DNA of 64,000 nt from Alkalihalobacillus sp. CinArs1 (lineage in GTDB: Bacteria > Bacillota > Bacilli > Bacillales > Guptibacillaceae), in NCBI RefSeq assembly GCF_947387515.1, contig NZ_CANDOB010000002.1, forward strand, positions 1,240,001 through 1,304,000, written 5' to 3'. The number at the start of each line of letters is the position of its first letter. Positions within the stretch are counted from its first letter, which is position 1. This document shows, piece by piece, positions 55,198 through 63,403 of this stretch. The notes beneath the pieces were generated by a model. That model did no database searches, was not told the origin of the DNA, and was given only the letters and a program-made list of their open reading frames with translations. A program made the position numbers and the translations under genes.

Positions 55198-55287
55198 TTA
55201 AGTAAAAGATTTGAAGATGTACTTAATTCCATCCCATAAAGCTAAGCTCGCTATTACGACTAAAATCAGTTTAGCAGTATTTTTCAC
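55198..55287 (-). CDS. Small membrane peptide, 29 aa
   Basis: Opposite-strand ORF with GTG at 55287 and stop at 55198. An excellent SD, GGAGGTG, lies six bases before the GTG. The peptide has a charged start (KNTAK), a hydrophobic stretch LILVVIASLALW long enough to cross a membrane, then a basic tail (GIKYIFKSF). A convergent terminator lies immediately downstream. This is the layout of many real but unannotated single-span peptides; function unknown. Confidence 0.55.
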   Translation of the reverse strand: MKNTAKLILVVIASLALWDGIKYIFKSFT

Positions 55288-55313
55288 TAGGCACCTCCAA
55301 AGCTTTGTAACTG

Positions 55314-55325
55314 TAGTACGTACTA
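55314..55325. promoter_or_regulatory. 12-bp perfect palindrome between divergent small genes
   Basis: TAGTACGTACTA, between the 29-aa peptide gene and the plus-strand 76-aa gene. Candidate operator for a dimeric repressor; no family match. Confidence 0.35.
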
Positions 55326-55395
55326 AATATGAGAAAAGTTTCGGTTCTTTAAAAGGTGTAGTGTAAGCATCGAAATGTGAAGGCGGTAGAAGAGA

Positions 55396-55626
55396 ATGAT
55401 ATGGGTTATGACTCAAAATCTTGAAAGCTTCGTGAATGTGAAAGAAATAACTGTAAAAGATAACATGATCGAAGGGGTCATAGAGAGAAGATTCTTCATC
55501 GAATGGAAAAAGACGTTAGGAACGTTTGAATCGAACGAAAGAGCATTGGAAGTGCTTAAGGAATTGTATAATGGTATCGATGAAAGAGTCGGGAATATTA
55601 CAAAGGTAGTAATACCATTAAAATAA
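55396..55626 (+). CDS. Small hypothetical protein, up to 76 aa
   Basis: Unrecognised. The product is soluble with a short beta region (VKEITVKDNMIEGVIERRFFIEWKKTLGTF) and a helix (SNERALEVLKELYNGI). The start is uncertain: ATG 55396 or ATG 55408, with only a weak AAGGCGG site upstream. Codon use looks like its neighbours, and a good terminator follows, which together support a real gene. Confidence 0.6.
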   Translation: MIWVMTQNLESFVNVKEITVKDNMIEGVIERRFFIEWKKTLGTFESNERALEVLKELYNGIDERVGNITKVVIPLK

Positions 55627-55644
55627 CGTGAACTCTCCGTAATC

Positions 55645-55684
55645 AAAAAACTGTCTCGATAAACAATCGAGACAGTTTTTTGTG
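55645..55684. terminator. Bidirectional terminator between the 76-aa gene and spo0M
   Basis: AAAAAACTGTCTCGAT / ATCGAGACAGTTTTTT with a five-base loop; A- and T-runs on both sides serve both convergent genes. Confidence 0.93.
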
Positions 55685-55695
55685 AATCTATAAGA

Positions 55696-56454
55696 TTACT
55701 TTTTATATTGATCAATTTTTAGCTGTAATTTTCTTGCGATAACGTCAGATGAATCGTTCAGCTCTTGGTTTGTTAACGTCACTTTTGCAATGCTTTCGTC
55801 CATTTCCAAAGCTTCTGCAAACAATCCTCCGAGTCCGCGAGCGCGGCGATCGACTTCAAGCATGACATCTAAATGGTTATCGTGTAAAAAGAAGATCACT
55901 TCGAGTTCATCTAAGTAAGCGCGATATTTCCCGCTAGGCGTGAATTCGAACTCTTGAACATAGCCGTAGCGAGACTGCTCCATTTCCACCTTTTTCACAT
56001 GGAAGCCCAGGTAGCTTTCTAATGCTTCGATTACTTTTTTTACATGTGGATGTGGAGAAACTTGAATAAGGTCTCTATCTTTTGGATCAAGCGCCATCGG
56101 GATGTCTAGGCCTGTCTCAAACCATACTGGAAGCCTTCCGAGTGAAGCTGGCGTGTCGTATGGCAGTTGAATGGAAAACGGAATTTCTTTCGTTTCACCT
56201 TCTGAGATCTTCTCCTGATCAGCAACCTTATATTTCTTTAGCGCCACTTTTTCTCTTACTTTTTTATCATCTACTTCACGGATAGCTTCTGTCATAAGGA
56301 AGATATGAATCGCATCGATCGATTGCTCGATTTCACCACCCTTTATGACTACTTTACCATTAACGGTTTCCCCCGGAACGAAATAATCCTTCTCTAACTG
56401 CGTATCAACCTTTGCAGCACCTACTCCGACACTTGCTAGAAACTTCTTAAACAT
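55696..56454 (-). CDS. spo0M: Sporulation-control protein Spo0M
   Basis: 252 aa arrestin-like protein (258 in B. subtilis). Recognised by MFKKFLASVGVGAAKVDTQLEKD, PGETVNGKVVIKGGEIEQSIDAI and a C-terminal LEVDRRARGLGGLFAEALEMDES. It influences sporulation onset and cell-cycle proteins in B. subtilis. The start is ATG with AAAGGTGG upstream on the minus strand. Confidence 0.93.
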   Translation of the reverse strand: MFKKFLASVGVGAAKVDTQLEKDYFVPGETVNGKVVIKGGEIEQSIDAIHIFLMTEAIREVDDKKVREKVALKKYKVADQEKISEGETKEIPFSIQLPYDTPASLGRLPVWFETGLDIPMALDPKDRDLIQVSPHPHVKKVIEALESYLGFHVKKVEMEQSRYGYVQEFEFTPSGKYRAYLDELEVIFFLHDNHLDVMLEVDRRARGLGGLFAEALEMDESIAKVTLTNQELNDSSDVIARKLQLKIDQYKK

Positions 56455-56529
56455 GATTTTCCACCTTTCATAATTAGCTGTTTCCTGATTATACGATAAG
56501 AGATAAAGAAAGGATTCATGTTTTTAGAA

Positions 56530-56559
56530 TAAAAAATAAGAAGCGCAATTTGCGCTTCT
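56530..56559 (-). terminator. Rho-independent terminator of lexA
   Basis: On the minus strand AGAAGCGCA / TGCGCTTCT overlaps the lexA stop and is followed by TATTTTTTATT. Confidence 0.85.
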
Positions 56560-57178
56560 AGTGGATTGAACGAAATACACCGATGACTTTACCTAGAATG
56601 GAAACTGAATCAAGGATGATCGGCTCCATCGATGAATTCTCTGGTTGTAGGCGGAAGTAGTTGCTTTCTTTAAAGAATCGCTTAACCGTAGCTTCGCTAT
56701 CTTCCGTCATCGCAACAACAATATCTCCGTTGTTCGCAGTAGGCTGTTGTTTCACAATTACCATGTCACCGTTATAAATGCCAGCTTCGATCATACTGTC
56801 ACCTTCGATGATTAGCATGAACGTGTGCTCGTCATCTTGTACAAAGTGTTCTGGTAGAGGAAAATACTCTTCAACATTTTCGATCGCCGTTATCGGTTGG
56901 CCGGCAGTTACTTTACCAATGACCGGAATGTTCACCGTTTCTGGACGAGGAATATCGATCGTTTCATCTAGTCCGAGTACTTCGATTGCTCTTGGTTTCG
57001 TTGGGTCGCGTCGGATGTAACCTTTCTTCTCAAGTCTTGCAAGGTGTCCGTGGACAGTTGAGCTTGAAGCGAGTCCTACAGCTTCACCAATTTCTCTAAC
57101 GGAGGGTGGATAACCCTTTTGTTTCACTTCGACTTTAATAAAGTCCAGAATATCCTGCTGACGGTTTGATAGTTTCAT
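56558..57178 (-). CDS. lexA: SOS repressor LexA (DinR)
   Basis: 206 aa (205 in B. subtilis). Winged helix-turn-helix (about 28-60, [20 protein letters not shown]), cleavage site A92-G93 in VTAGQP, and the S128/K166 dyad in GDSMIEAG and EATVKRF. ATG at 57178, behind GAGGTG, is used; an upstream start at 57199 would add seven atypical residues. A LexA box at 57226-57237 lies within its likely promoter (minus-strand TATACT at 57217-57222), giving autorepression. Confidence 0.97.
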   Translation of the reverse strand: MKLSNRQQDILDFIKVEVKQKGYPPSVREIGEAVGLASSSTVHGHLARLEKKGYIRRDPTKPRAIEVLGLDETIDIPRPETVNIPVIGKVTAGQPITAIENVEEYFPLPEHFVQDDEHTFMLIIEGDSMIEAGIYNGDMVIVKQQPTANNGDIVVAMTEDSEATVKRFFKESNYFRLQPENSSMEPIILDSVSILGKVIGVFRSIH

Positions 57179-57225
57179 ATCTCTGGCACCTCGTTCCAAT
57201 CTATCTATTTGTTAGTAGTATACCA

Positions 57226-57313
57226 GAATTTTTGTTCGCATACAAACATAAGTTCGAAAATTCAGTTGACACGAACAGAGGTTCTGTTTATACTGAAACC
57301 AGAACAAATATTC
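57226..57313. promoter_or_regulatory. Cluster of LexA boxes in the lexA-yneA divergent region
   Basis: Sites with the GAAC-N4-GTTC core: CGAACAGAGGTTCT at 57272-57285 (perfect core), GAATTTTTGTTC at 57226-57237 (one mismatch), AAACATAAGTTC at 57244-57255 (one mismatch) and GAACAAATATTC at 57302-57313 (one mismatch). B. subtilis has three boxes in the same interval. Confidence 0.85.
57266..57294 (+). promoter_or_regulatory. yneA promoter with a LexA box filling the spacer
   Basis: Perfect TTGACA (57266-57271), 17-bp spacer, TATACT (57289-57294). The best LexA box (57272-57285) begins right after the -35, so repression by occlusion is expected. Confidence 0.88.
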
Positions 57314-57330
57314 GTATTCGGGGTGATTGG

Positions 57331-58305
<975 letters not shown>

Positions 58306-58372
58306 ACTTGCCTGTGGTAACGACTTACGTTAGGATAAAAGTAATTAGATGTTATAAAGGAGTTATTTCTGT

Positions 58373-58609
58373 ATGTTATCACAGGATAAAATAAAGCGAA
58401 TTAATGAGCTCTCAAGAAAATCAAAAGAGTCTCAACTAACAGATCAAGAGAAAAAAGAACAAAAAGATCTTCGTCAAGAATATCTTCAAAGTCTTCGTTC
58501 TTCCTTTGAAAACCAACTTCATTCCATTAAGGTAGTGGATGAGACGGGCGATGACGTTACACCTGACAAGCTAAAAGAGAGTAAAAAAAATAGAGGTCCG
58601 ATTCAGTAA
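58373..58609 (+). CDS. ynzC: DUF896 family protein YnzC
   Basis: 78 aa, helical hairpin family: LSQDKIKRINELSRKSKESQLTDQEKKEQKDLRQEYLQSLR at the N-terminus is diagnostic. Third gene of the SOS operon after yneA and yneB. Start follows AAAGGAG. Biochemical function unknown. Confidence 0.93.
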   Translation: MLSQDKIKRINELSRKSKESQLTDQEKKEQKDLRQEYLQSLRSSFENQLHSIKVVDETGDDVTPDKLKESKKNRGPIQ

Positions 58610-58653
58610 AAATAGCCTAATTTTGCATTTCGCAAAATTAGGCTATTTTTTTG
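58608..58653 (+). terminator. Rho-independent terminator after ynzC
   Basis: AAATAGCCTAATTTTGC / GCAAAATTAGGCTATTT with a short loop and long T-run. Confidence 0.93.
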
Positions 58654-58654
58654 G

Positions 58655-58682
58655 TTGCAATTTTTAGAAAATTCGTTATACT
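58655..58682 (+). promoter_or_regulatory. Sigma-A promoter of the HesB-like gene
   Basis: TTGCAA (58655-58660), 16-bp spacer, TATACT (58677-58682). A TATAACA-AGG-TGTTATA palindrome at 58687-58703 covers the predicted start point. Confidence 0.72.
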
Positions 58683-58686
58683 GTAC

Positions 58687-58703
58687 TATAACAAGGTGTT
58701 ATA
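58687..58703. promoter_or_regulatory. Operator-like palindrome TATAACA-N3-TGTTATA
   Basis: A perfect 7-bp inverted repeat separated by AGG, at the expected transcription start of the HesB-like gene. The same half-sites recur in the terminator downstream of that gene (59026-59043). Likely repressor site; regulator unknown. Confidence 0.5.
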
Positions 58704-58727
58704 TTACAAAGAGAGAGGATGGATAGG

Positions 58728-59012
58728 ATGTTTGTTGTAACGGATTCAGCGGCTGAGTTTTACAAGAATGAAATGGAGCTTAATAATGGGGATTGTTTAA
58801 GACTTTTTGTAAGGTACGCTGGGAGTGGAGATAGCGGTGGATTTTCACTAGGAGTAATGTCTGATAAGCCTGCTACAGACGATTTCAAAAAAGAAGTTGG
58901 GGGAATCACTTACTTCGTGAAGCCGGGAGATGAATGGTTCGTTGATCGAATGAAACTAGATTATGATGCGAAGTGCGGTGGCGTTCTTTGCGACCTACCG
59001 AGCATGGCATAA
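58728..59012 (+). CDS. HesB/YneR-like (IscA-fold) protein
   Basis: 94 aa from ATG 58728, about ten bases after AGAGAGG; an ATG at 58719 has no room for its SD. The FVVTDSAAEFYKNEM opening, FVRYAGSGDSGGFSLGV middle and DEWFVDRMKLDYD end resemble the HesB/YadR/YfhF family. It has two cysteines near the end (CGGVLC) but lacks the full three-cysteine IscA ligand set, so cluster carriage is uncertain. B. subtilis has the tkt gene at this place after ynzC; tkt is absent. Confidence 0.72.
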   Translation: MFVVTDSAAEFYKNEMELNNGDCLRLFVRYAGSGDSGGFSLGVMSDKPATDDFKKEVGGITYFVKPGDEWFVDRMKLDYDAKCGGVLCDLPSMA

Positions 59013-59015
59013 CAT

Positions 59016-59057
59016 AAACCTGTACTATAACATAGATGTTATAGTACAGGTTTTTTA
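59016..59057 (+). terminator. Long-stem terminator after the HesB-like gene
   Basis: AACCTGTACTATAACAT pairs perfectly with ATGTTATAGTACAGGTT, followed by a T-run. It contains the operator-like half-sites found at the gene's promoter. Confidence 0.88.
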
Positions 59058-59059
59058 GT

Positions 59060-59126
59060 TTCGACAAAACTAGTGGAAACTGAACTACAGGTATAGACAA
59101 TCATCTTAATGAATTTCCTTTATACT
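59060..59126 (+). promoter_or_regulatory. Spo0A box and candidate Spo0A-activated promoter of sirA
   Basis: TTCGACA (59060-59066; TGTCGAA on the minus strand, in a TTTTGTCGAAA context) is a perfect 0A box. TAGACA (59094-59099) and TATACT (59121-59126) are 21 bp apart, the long spacing of Spo0A-activated sigma-A promoters such as spoIIG and spoIIE. A degenerate second 0A box overlaps the -35. Confidence 0.68.
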
Positions 59127-59162
59127 TATGTTTATTATACAAGGTAGACAGGAGGAATCGTT

Positions 59163-59606
59163 ATGAGGCATTATGAGATGCACTTGATCAAGCAAGAAAT
59201 AGCCGTTCAATATGGTGGAAAAGAACTCCTGTTATATCAACTATTTAATGAAAGAAAACGTACGCTTCAGAAAGAAGCAAAAGAATTGCTAGATAAACAA
59301 ATTGAATTTATTTCAGAGTCTATCCCTGTAATAGATGTGAATCGATATCTTGTTTCAGAATTAGGTGGATTCCGGAATTATGAATATCGAAATGGAGGGC
59401 ATTGTTTAACGATTTTACAATCGAAAAGTGACGGCTCTCTGTTTGTAAACCAAAAGAAAATCAACGTATATTCGAACGGTACATATGAAGCAGAGACGAT
59501 CTTCTTTGAGGTGCTAAGAAAGCTCACTCCTACTTTATTTGCCATCGATCATCAATCGAATCGATATGGATGGCTCAACCCGCTCAAAAAACAAAAGCTA
59601 GTTTAA
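59163..59606 (+). CDS. sirA: Sporulation inhibitor of replication SirA
   Basis: 147 aa. SirA binds DnaA domain I to block replication initiation at the start of sporulation. Recognised by the HYEMHLIKQEIAVQYGGKELLLYQLF N-terminus and the C-terminal EAETIFFEVLRKLTPTLFAIDHQSNRYGWLNP, which matches B. subtilis SirA closely. Start after GGAGGAAT. The Spo0A-type promoter upstream fits its known control. Confidence 0.92.
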   Translation: MRHYEMHLIKQEIAVQYGGKELLLYQLFNERKRTLQKEAKELLDKQIEFISESIPVIDVNRYLVSELGGFRNYEYRNGGHCLTILQSKSDGSLFVNQKKINVYSNGTYEAETIFFEVLRKLTPTLFAIDHQSNRYGWLNPLKKQKLV

Positions 59607-59697
59607 ACAAACCCTACTATTTTAGTAGACGTTATTGTATAATCAGGAAGGGTTGTAGTACACTAATGGAAGAGAAAGAATAAGGAGGAAATACAGC

Positions 59698-59922
59698 ATG
59701 TGGTGGATGTATACGCTTGTGGGCGTTCTAGCATTAATTGCTGGGGCTGCGCTTGGCTTTTTTATTGCCCGCAAATATATGATGGATTATCTAAAGAAAA
59801 ATCCCCCTATCAATGAAAATATGCTTCGCGTAATGATGATGCAAATGGGGCAAAAACCTTCTCAGAAGAAGATTAATCAGATGATGAAGGCTATGAATAG
59901 TCAAATGGATAATAACAAATAA
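59698..59922 (+). CDS. yneF: UPF0154 membrane protein YneF
   Basis: 74 aa. One N-terminal membrane span ([24 protein letters not shown]), then a basic/Met-rich cytoplasmic part ([26 protein letters not shown]). The family signature [18 protein letters not shown] is present. Start after AAGGAGG. Follows sirA as in B. subtilis; function unknown. Confidence 0.94.
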   Translation: MWWMYTLVGVLALIAGAALGFFIARKYMMDYLKKNPPINENMLRVMMMQMGQKPSQKKINQMMKAMNSQMDNNK

Positions 59923-59929
59923 TGTACTG

Positions 59930-59954
59930 GCACTCTGGGAACAGAGTGCTTTTT
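59930..59954 (+). terminator. Rho-independent terminator after yneF
   Basis: GCACTCTG / CAGAGTGC with GGAA tetraloop and T-run. Confidence 0.92.
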
Positions 59955-60035
59955 ATATGGAGGGGTTTTGGTTGACGGGCATATTCTAGATGATGATATG
60001 ATAAGATAGACTATATTTTATTAGGAAGTGTTGAG

Positions 60036-60902
60036 ATGACGGTAAGAAAGCTAGTATTCGTATCAGGGCTATCGCTCGCTCTTGTGGCAGGTTGTTCATC
60101 GAATGAGCAGAGTGATCAGACGATGAATGATGAAAAGTCGGAGCAGACTGAGCCTGATAAAGAAGAAAAAAACGAAGATAACAAGACCAATAGTGAAGCG
60201 AACGAAGAAAATAGCTCTTCAAATGAAGATACGAATCAAAATGGTGCGAATAACGAACCTGATGAGTCACAACAAAATGCTTATCCAGCTATGGGTGAAA
60301 CGGTGACGGAAGAAAACGGCAAAAAAATCGTAACAAATCCTGATAGTATCTATGTTGTGGCTAACAAAAACAGAAATTTGCCGGCTGATTTTGTTCCGAA
60401 AAACCTTGTAGAACCTAACGTCCCTTTTTATGCAAATGAAGGTGATCCGAAGAGACTGATGGTAGACGAAGCAGCAAAGGCGCTTGAAGAAATGTTTGCG
60501 GCTGCAGAAGAAGCTGATATGCAAATCAAAGCTGTCTCTGGTTACCGTTCTTATGAAAGGCAGGAAGCGATTTTTGCTTACAACGCAGAAAGATATGGTG
60601 CTGAAAAAGCAAATCAGGTGAGTGCACATGCAGGGCAGAGTGAACATCAGACTGGATTAACAATGGATATTAGTACACCTTCACTGAATGGTGCGTTAAC
60701 TGAAAAGTTCGGAAGTACCCCTGAAGGTGAATGGGTAGCTGAAAATGCATACAAATACGGGTTTGTTGTGAGGTACCTTAAAGGAAAAGAAGACATTACT
60801 GGCTATCAATATGAGCCTTGGCATGTTCGGTATGTAGGAAAAGAAGCTGCCAAAGAAATTCATGAAGCTGGAATAACTCTTGAAGAATTCTTTGCAAAGT
60901 AA
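60036..60902 (+). CDS. M15B D,D-carboxypeptidase lipoprotein (VanY/YodJ-like)
   Basis: 288 aa. Lipoprotein signal LALVAGC (C20), a low-complexity acidic Asn/Glu/Ser linker (about 23-85), then the peptidase domain: SGYRSYERQEAIF, zinc motif SEHQTGLTMD and the second zinc site EPWHVRY. It should trim D-Ala-D-Ala in peptidoglycan outside the membrane. Start ATG 60036 with GGAAGTG. Not at this site in B. subtilis as far as I recall. Confidence 0.9.
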   Translation: MTVRKLVFVSGLSLALVAGCSSNEQSDQTMNDEKSEQTEPDKEEKNEDNKTNSEANEENSSSNEDTNQNGANNEPDESQQNAYPAMGETVTEENGKKIVTNPDSIYVVANKNRNLPADFVPKNLVEPNVPFYANEGDPKRLMVDEAAKALEEMFAAAEEADMQIKAVSGYRSYERQEAIFAYNAERYGAEKANQVSAHAGQSEHQTGLTMDISTPSLNGALTEKFGSTPEGEWVAENAYKYGFVVRYLKGKEDITGYQYEPWHVRYVGKEAAKEIHEAGITLEEFFAK

Positions 60903-61008
60903 ATCGTTACGTAATGTTCACACAATTTAATGTGAAAACCGGTACAATGGGGTTGAAACGATTTCAGAATGCGCATGCTAAGTGCGTGCATAGAACGGGA
61001 GTTAGGTT

Positions 61009-61719
61009 ATGGCTGATTTAAATATTTTTTTAGCTTTTGGAGCGGGATTCCTGTCCTTTATCTCTCCTTGTGTATTGCCGCTTTATCCGGCGTTTATTTC
61101 ATACATTACAGGGGTATCAGTAAATGACTTAAAAGAAGAACGGGGAATGATGCAGCGAAGAGCAATTCTACATACAGTATTCTTCTTATTAGGCTTTTCG
61201 ATTATTTTTCTCGTTCTAGGAATGTCTGCTTCACTTATTGGAAACTTGTTTGTTCAATATAAAGACTTATTGAGACAAGTAGGGGCGATCTTAATTGTAG
61301 TTTTCGGACTCGTTGTCGTAGGGTTTTGGAAACCTTCTTTCCTTTTGAAAGATCGACGGTTAACGATTCGGAATCGTCCATCAGGCTTCATTGGATCTGT
61401 GTTGATCGGAATGGGCTTTGCTGCTGGTTGGACTCCATGTACTGGTCCGATTTTAGCAGCAGTTATCGCACTTGGTGTTTCAAACCCGGGAGCTGGTCTC
61501 TTCTATATGGTTGCATATACGCTAGGGTTTTCCATTCCGTTCTTCCTGTTATCATTCTTTATCGGAAAGTTACAGTGGATTAAGAAGAACAGCACAGTCA
61601 TTATGAAAGCAGGCGGATATTTAATGATCGTTATGGGAGTATTGCTATACTTTAATTTCATGACGATGTTCACTTCATTCCTTGTTAACAATCTCTTTAA
61701 CGGTTTTCAAGGATTCTAA
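61009..61719 (+). CDS. ccdA: Cytochrome c biogenesis protein CcdA
   Basis: 236 aa membrane thiol-disulphide transporter carrying reductant across the membrane for cytochrome c maturation and spore synthesis. Six spans; redox cysteines in [12 protein letters not shown] (TM1) and [10 protein letters not shown] (TM4). Start after GGGAGTTAGG. The next gene begins 20 nt on. Confidence 0.95.
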   Translation: MADLNIFLAFGAGFLSFISPCVLPLYPAFISYITGVSVNDLKEERGMMQRRAILHTVFFLLGFSIIFLVLGMSASLIGNLFVQYKDLLRQVGAILIVVFGLVVVGFWKPSFLLKDRRLTIRNRPSGFIGSVLIGMGFAAGWTPCTGPILAAVIALGVSNPGAGLFYMVAYTLGFSIPFFLLSFFIGKLQWIKKNSTVIMKAGGYLMIVMGVLLYFNFMTMFTSFLVNNLFNGFQGF

Positions 61720-61738
61720 CTAGAAAGGATGCGACTCG

Positions 61739-62197
61739 ATGCAACGTAGCAACGATCTTATTTTAAAAACAACAACGACGATCATCGTCTTTATCATCAT
61801 GGGCTTCTCGATCTATCTCTTTTTCGCTGGTCATAATGCGCCAGGTGGCGGATTTATCGGTGGATTAATGACTTCGGGAGCGCTTGTGCTGCTTTATATC
61901 TCCTATGGATTTAAAACGATGGAACGGGTCATTCGGTTTGACTTCAAAAATTTTATTCCGATCGGATTGTTGATAGCGGTTTTAACTGGAATCGGCTCGT
62001 TTTTCTTCGGCCAGCCCTTTTTAAGCCATACGGATGCTTACTTTGAGCTTCCAATCCTAGGGCACACTCACTTGGCTACGGCGATTTTGTTTGATTTAGG
62101 GGTGTATTTTACAGTAGTTGGTGTTACGATGACGATTATTTTGAACATTGCTGCAGATGAAGGTGAAGAGGAGCTTTCCAAACAAAATACGCAATGA
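61739..62197 (+). CDS. MnhB/MrpB-type Na+/H+ antiporter subunit B-like protein, stand-alone
   Basis: 152 aa with four hydrophobic segments and the family motif GHNAPGGGFIGGLMTSGALVLL, as well as ATAILFDLGVYFTVVGVTMTI. These are hallmarks of MrpB/MnhB, normally one of seven subunits of the Mrp antiporter. Here there is no other mrp gene nearby; it follows ccdA after 20 nt (AAAGGATG SD) and precedes ccdC. In B. subtilis this slot holds yneI (ccdB), a CheY-like gene, which is absent here. Function alone is unclear. Confidence 0.88.
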   Translation: MQRSNDLILKTTTTIIVFIIMGFSIYLFFAGHNAPGGGFIGGLMTSGALVLLYISYGFKTMERVIRFDFKNFIPIGLLIAVLTGIGSFFFGQPFLSHTDAYFELPILGHTHLATAILFDLGVYFTVVGVTMTIILNIAADEGEEELSKQNTQ

Positions 62198-62198
62198 T

Positions 62199-62227
62199 AA
62201 GAACAGGACGCTTGTCCTGTTCTTTTA
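62199..62227 (+). terminator. Rho-independent terminator after the mrpB-like gene
   Basis: AAGAACAGGAC / GTCCTGTTCTT with GCTT loop and a TTT tail. Confidence 0.85.
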
Positions 62228-62304
62228 TGTGCGCTTGTTTTTTTCTGTTCTTACACATACAATGGAAATGATAAGCAGTAACCTGATAGGTGAGGGATGA
62301 AAAT

Positions 62305-62787
62305 ATGCTGATTTTCAGTACAGTAGTAGGAGCATTGATGGCTCTAGGTGTTATTATGATCAGGTTAAAGGCTTCGAAAAAACCTGCAACGATAAAGAAA
62401 ATTATCCTACCGCCTTTTTTTATGGCGACAGGCTTTTTTATGTTTGTATTACCAGAAGCTAGAGTACCATTATATGAAGCGATGGAGGCACTGCTTGTTG
62501 GTGCGGCATTTTCGTTACTACTGATTCGTACTTCTAAATTTGAAATTAAAAACAATAAGATTTATTTAACACGTTCGAAAGCGTTTGTATTTATCTTGCT
62601 CGGATTACTCGTTGTAAGGATCGCTTTTAAAACCATAATCGGTCAGTCGATACCTGTCCTCCAAACGAGCTCACTGTTTTTTATACTTGCTTTTGGAATG
62701 ATTGTGCCATGGCGCGTCGCTATGTATTATCAGTTTCGTAAAACAGAGAGAAGCCATAACCCTGAATTACATCAAAGTACTTTATAA
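62305..62787 (+). CDS. ccdC: CcdC family membrane protein (YneJ)
   Basis: 160 aa from ATG 62305, eight bases after AGGTGAGGG (an in-frame GTG at 62290 lies within that SD). DUF1453/CcdC family with four membrane spans; residues ILPPFFMATGFFMFVLP and FKTIIGQ are typical. Co-located with ccdA in Bacillus though dispensable for cytochrome c in B. subtilis. Here it follows a terminator, so it needs its own promoter; none is obvious. Confidence 0.88.
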   Translation: MLIFSTVVGALMALGVIMIRLKASKKPATIKKIILPPFFMATGFFMFVLPEARVPLYEAMEALLVGAAFSLLLIRTSKFEIKNNKIYLTRSKAFVFILLGLLVVRIAFKTIIGQSIPVLQTSSLFFILAFGMIVPWRVAMYYQFRKTERSHNPELHQSTL

Positions 62788-62822
62788 AAAACTCGTTTAG
62801 CATCATGCTAAACGAGTTTTTT
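62787..62822. terminator. Bidirectional terminator between ccdC and yneK
   Basis: AAAAACTCGTTTAGCA / TGCTAAACGAGTTTTT with TCA loop; overlaps the stops of both convergent genes. Confidence 0.93.
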
Positions 62823-63246
62823 AATGGAATAAATGCTGATAAGGTGTAACATCGATCCGTTTATCGTGTAATTTTTTGATAAGCCATTTATGATCTCTTT
62901 TTGGAGTTGCGATGATATATCCTCTAATAATGAGATCTTGCGTCATTTCCTTGCTGTTCTCTTTCAACGCAAGTTCACCGATCTTCCCAGCGATTTTATT
63001 TCTAGCAATATCACGGAATAGTTCTGGAACAGGAGATACCAATTCTTCTAAAAGCTTTTTTTGATCATTGTTCCACATGTGTTTCGTTTGTTGGATGTAA
63101 TAGTCTTCCCAATCCAGTATGGATTTTCCATCTTCTTTAGGGAGACGCTTTAAGAATTTTCGGAACATGAAGAAACCGCCGATCGCCATTAGCGAGATCA
63201 ACACGATTGTCCAACCGACGATAAAATACTGAAACCAACCTGCCAT
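62821..63246 (-). CDS. yneK: DUF2621 family membrane protein YneK
   Basis: 141 aa. One N-terminal span (YFIVGWTIVLISLMAIGGFFMF) then a basic, mostly helical cytoplasmic domain ending in TPYQHLFH. Matches DUF2621/YneK by position after ccdC and by the FRKFLKRLPKEDGKSILDWEDYY segment. ATG 63246 with AGAGGTG is used instead of the GTG at 63255, which lies inside the SD. Function unknown. Confidence 0.88.
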   Translation of the reverse strand: MAGWFQYFIVGWTIVLISLMAIGGFFMFRKFLKRLPKEDGKSILDWEDYYIQQTKHMWNNDQKKLLEELVSPVPELFRDIARNKIAGKIGELALKENSKEMTQDLIIRGYIIATPKRDHKWLIKKLHDKRIDVTPYQHLFH

Positions 63247-63403
63247 CGCATTCACCTCTCATGCTTTTGAACTCGGTCACATTATACGCTCAAAACACGC
63301 ATAAATCAAGTGGAGTAGGGGAGTGGGGGCTGCAATTTAGGACCTCTGAAAGGAATTGTCGGGAAACATTCTTACTTCTTTCATTTTCCTAGAGTAATAA
63401 AGC

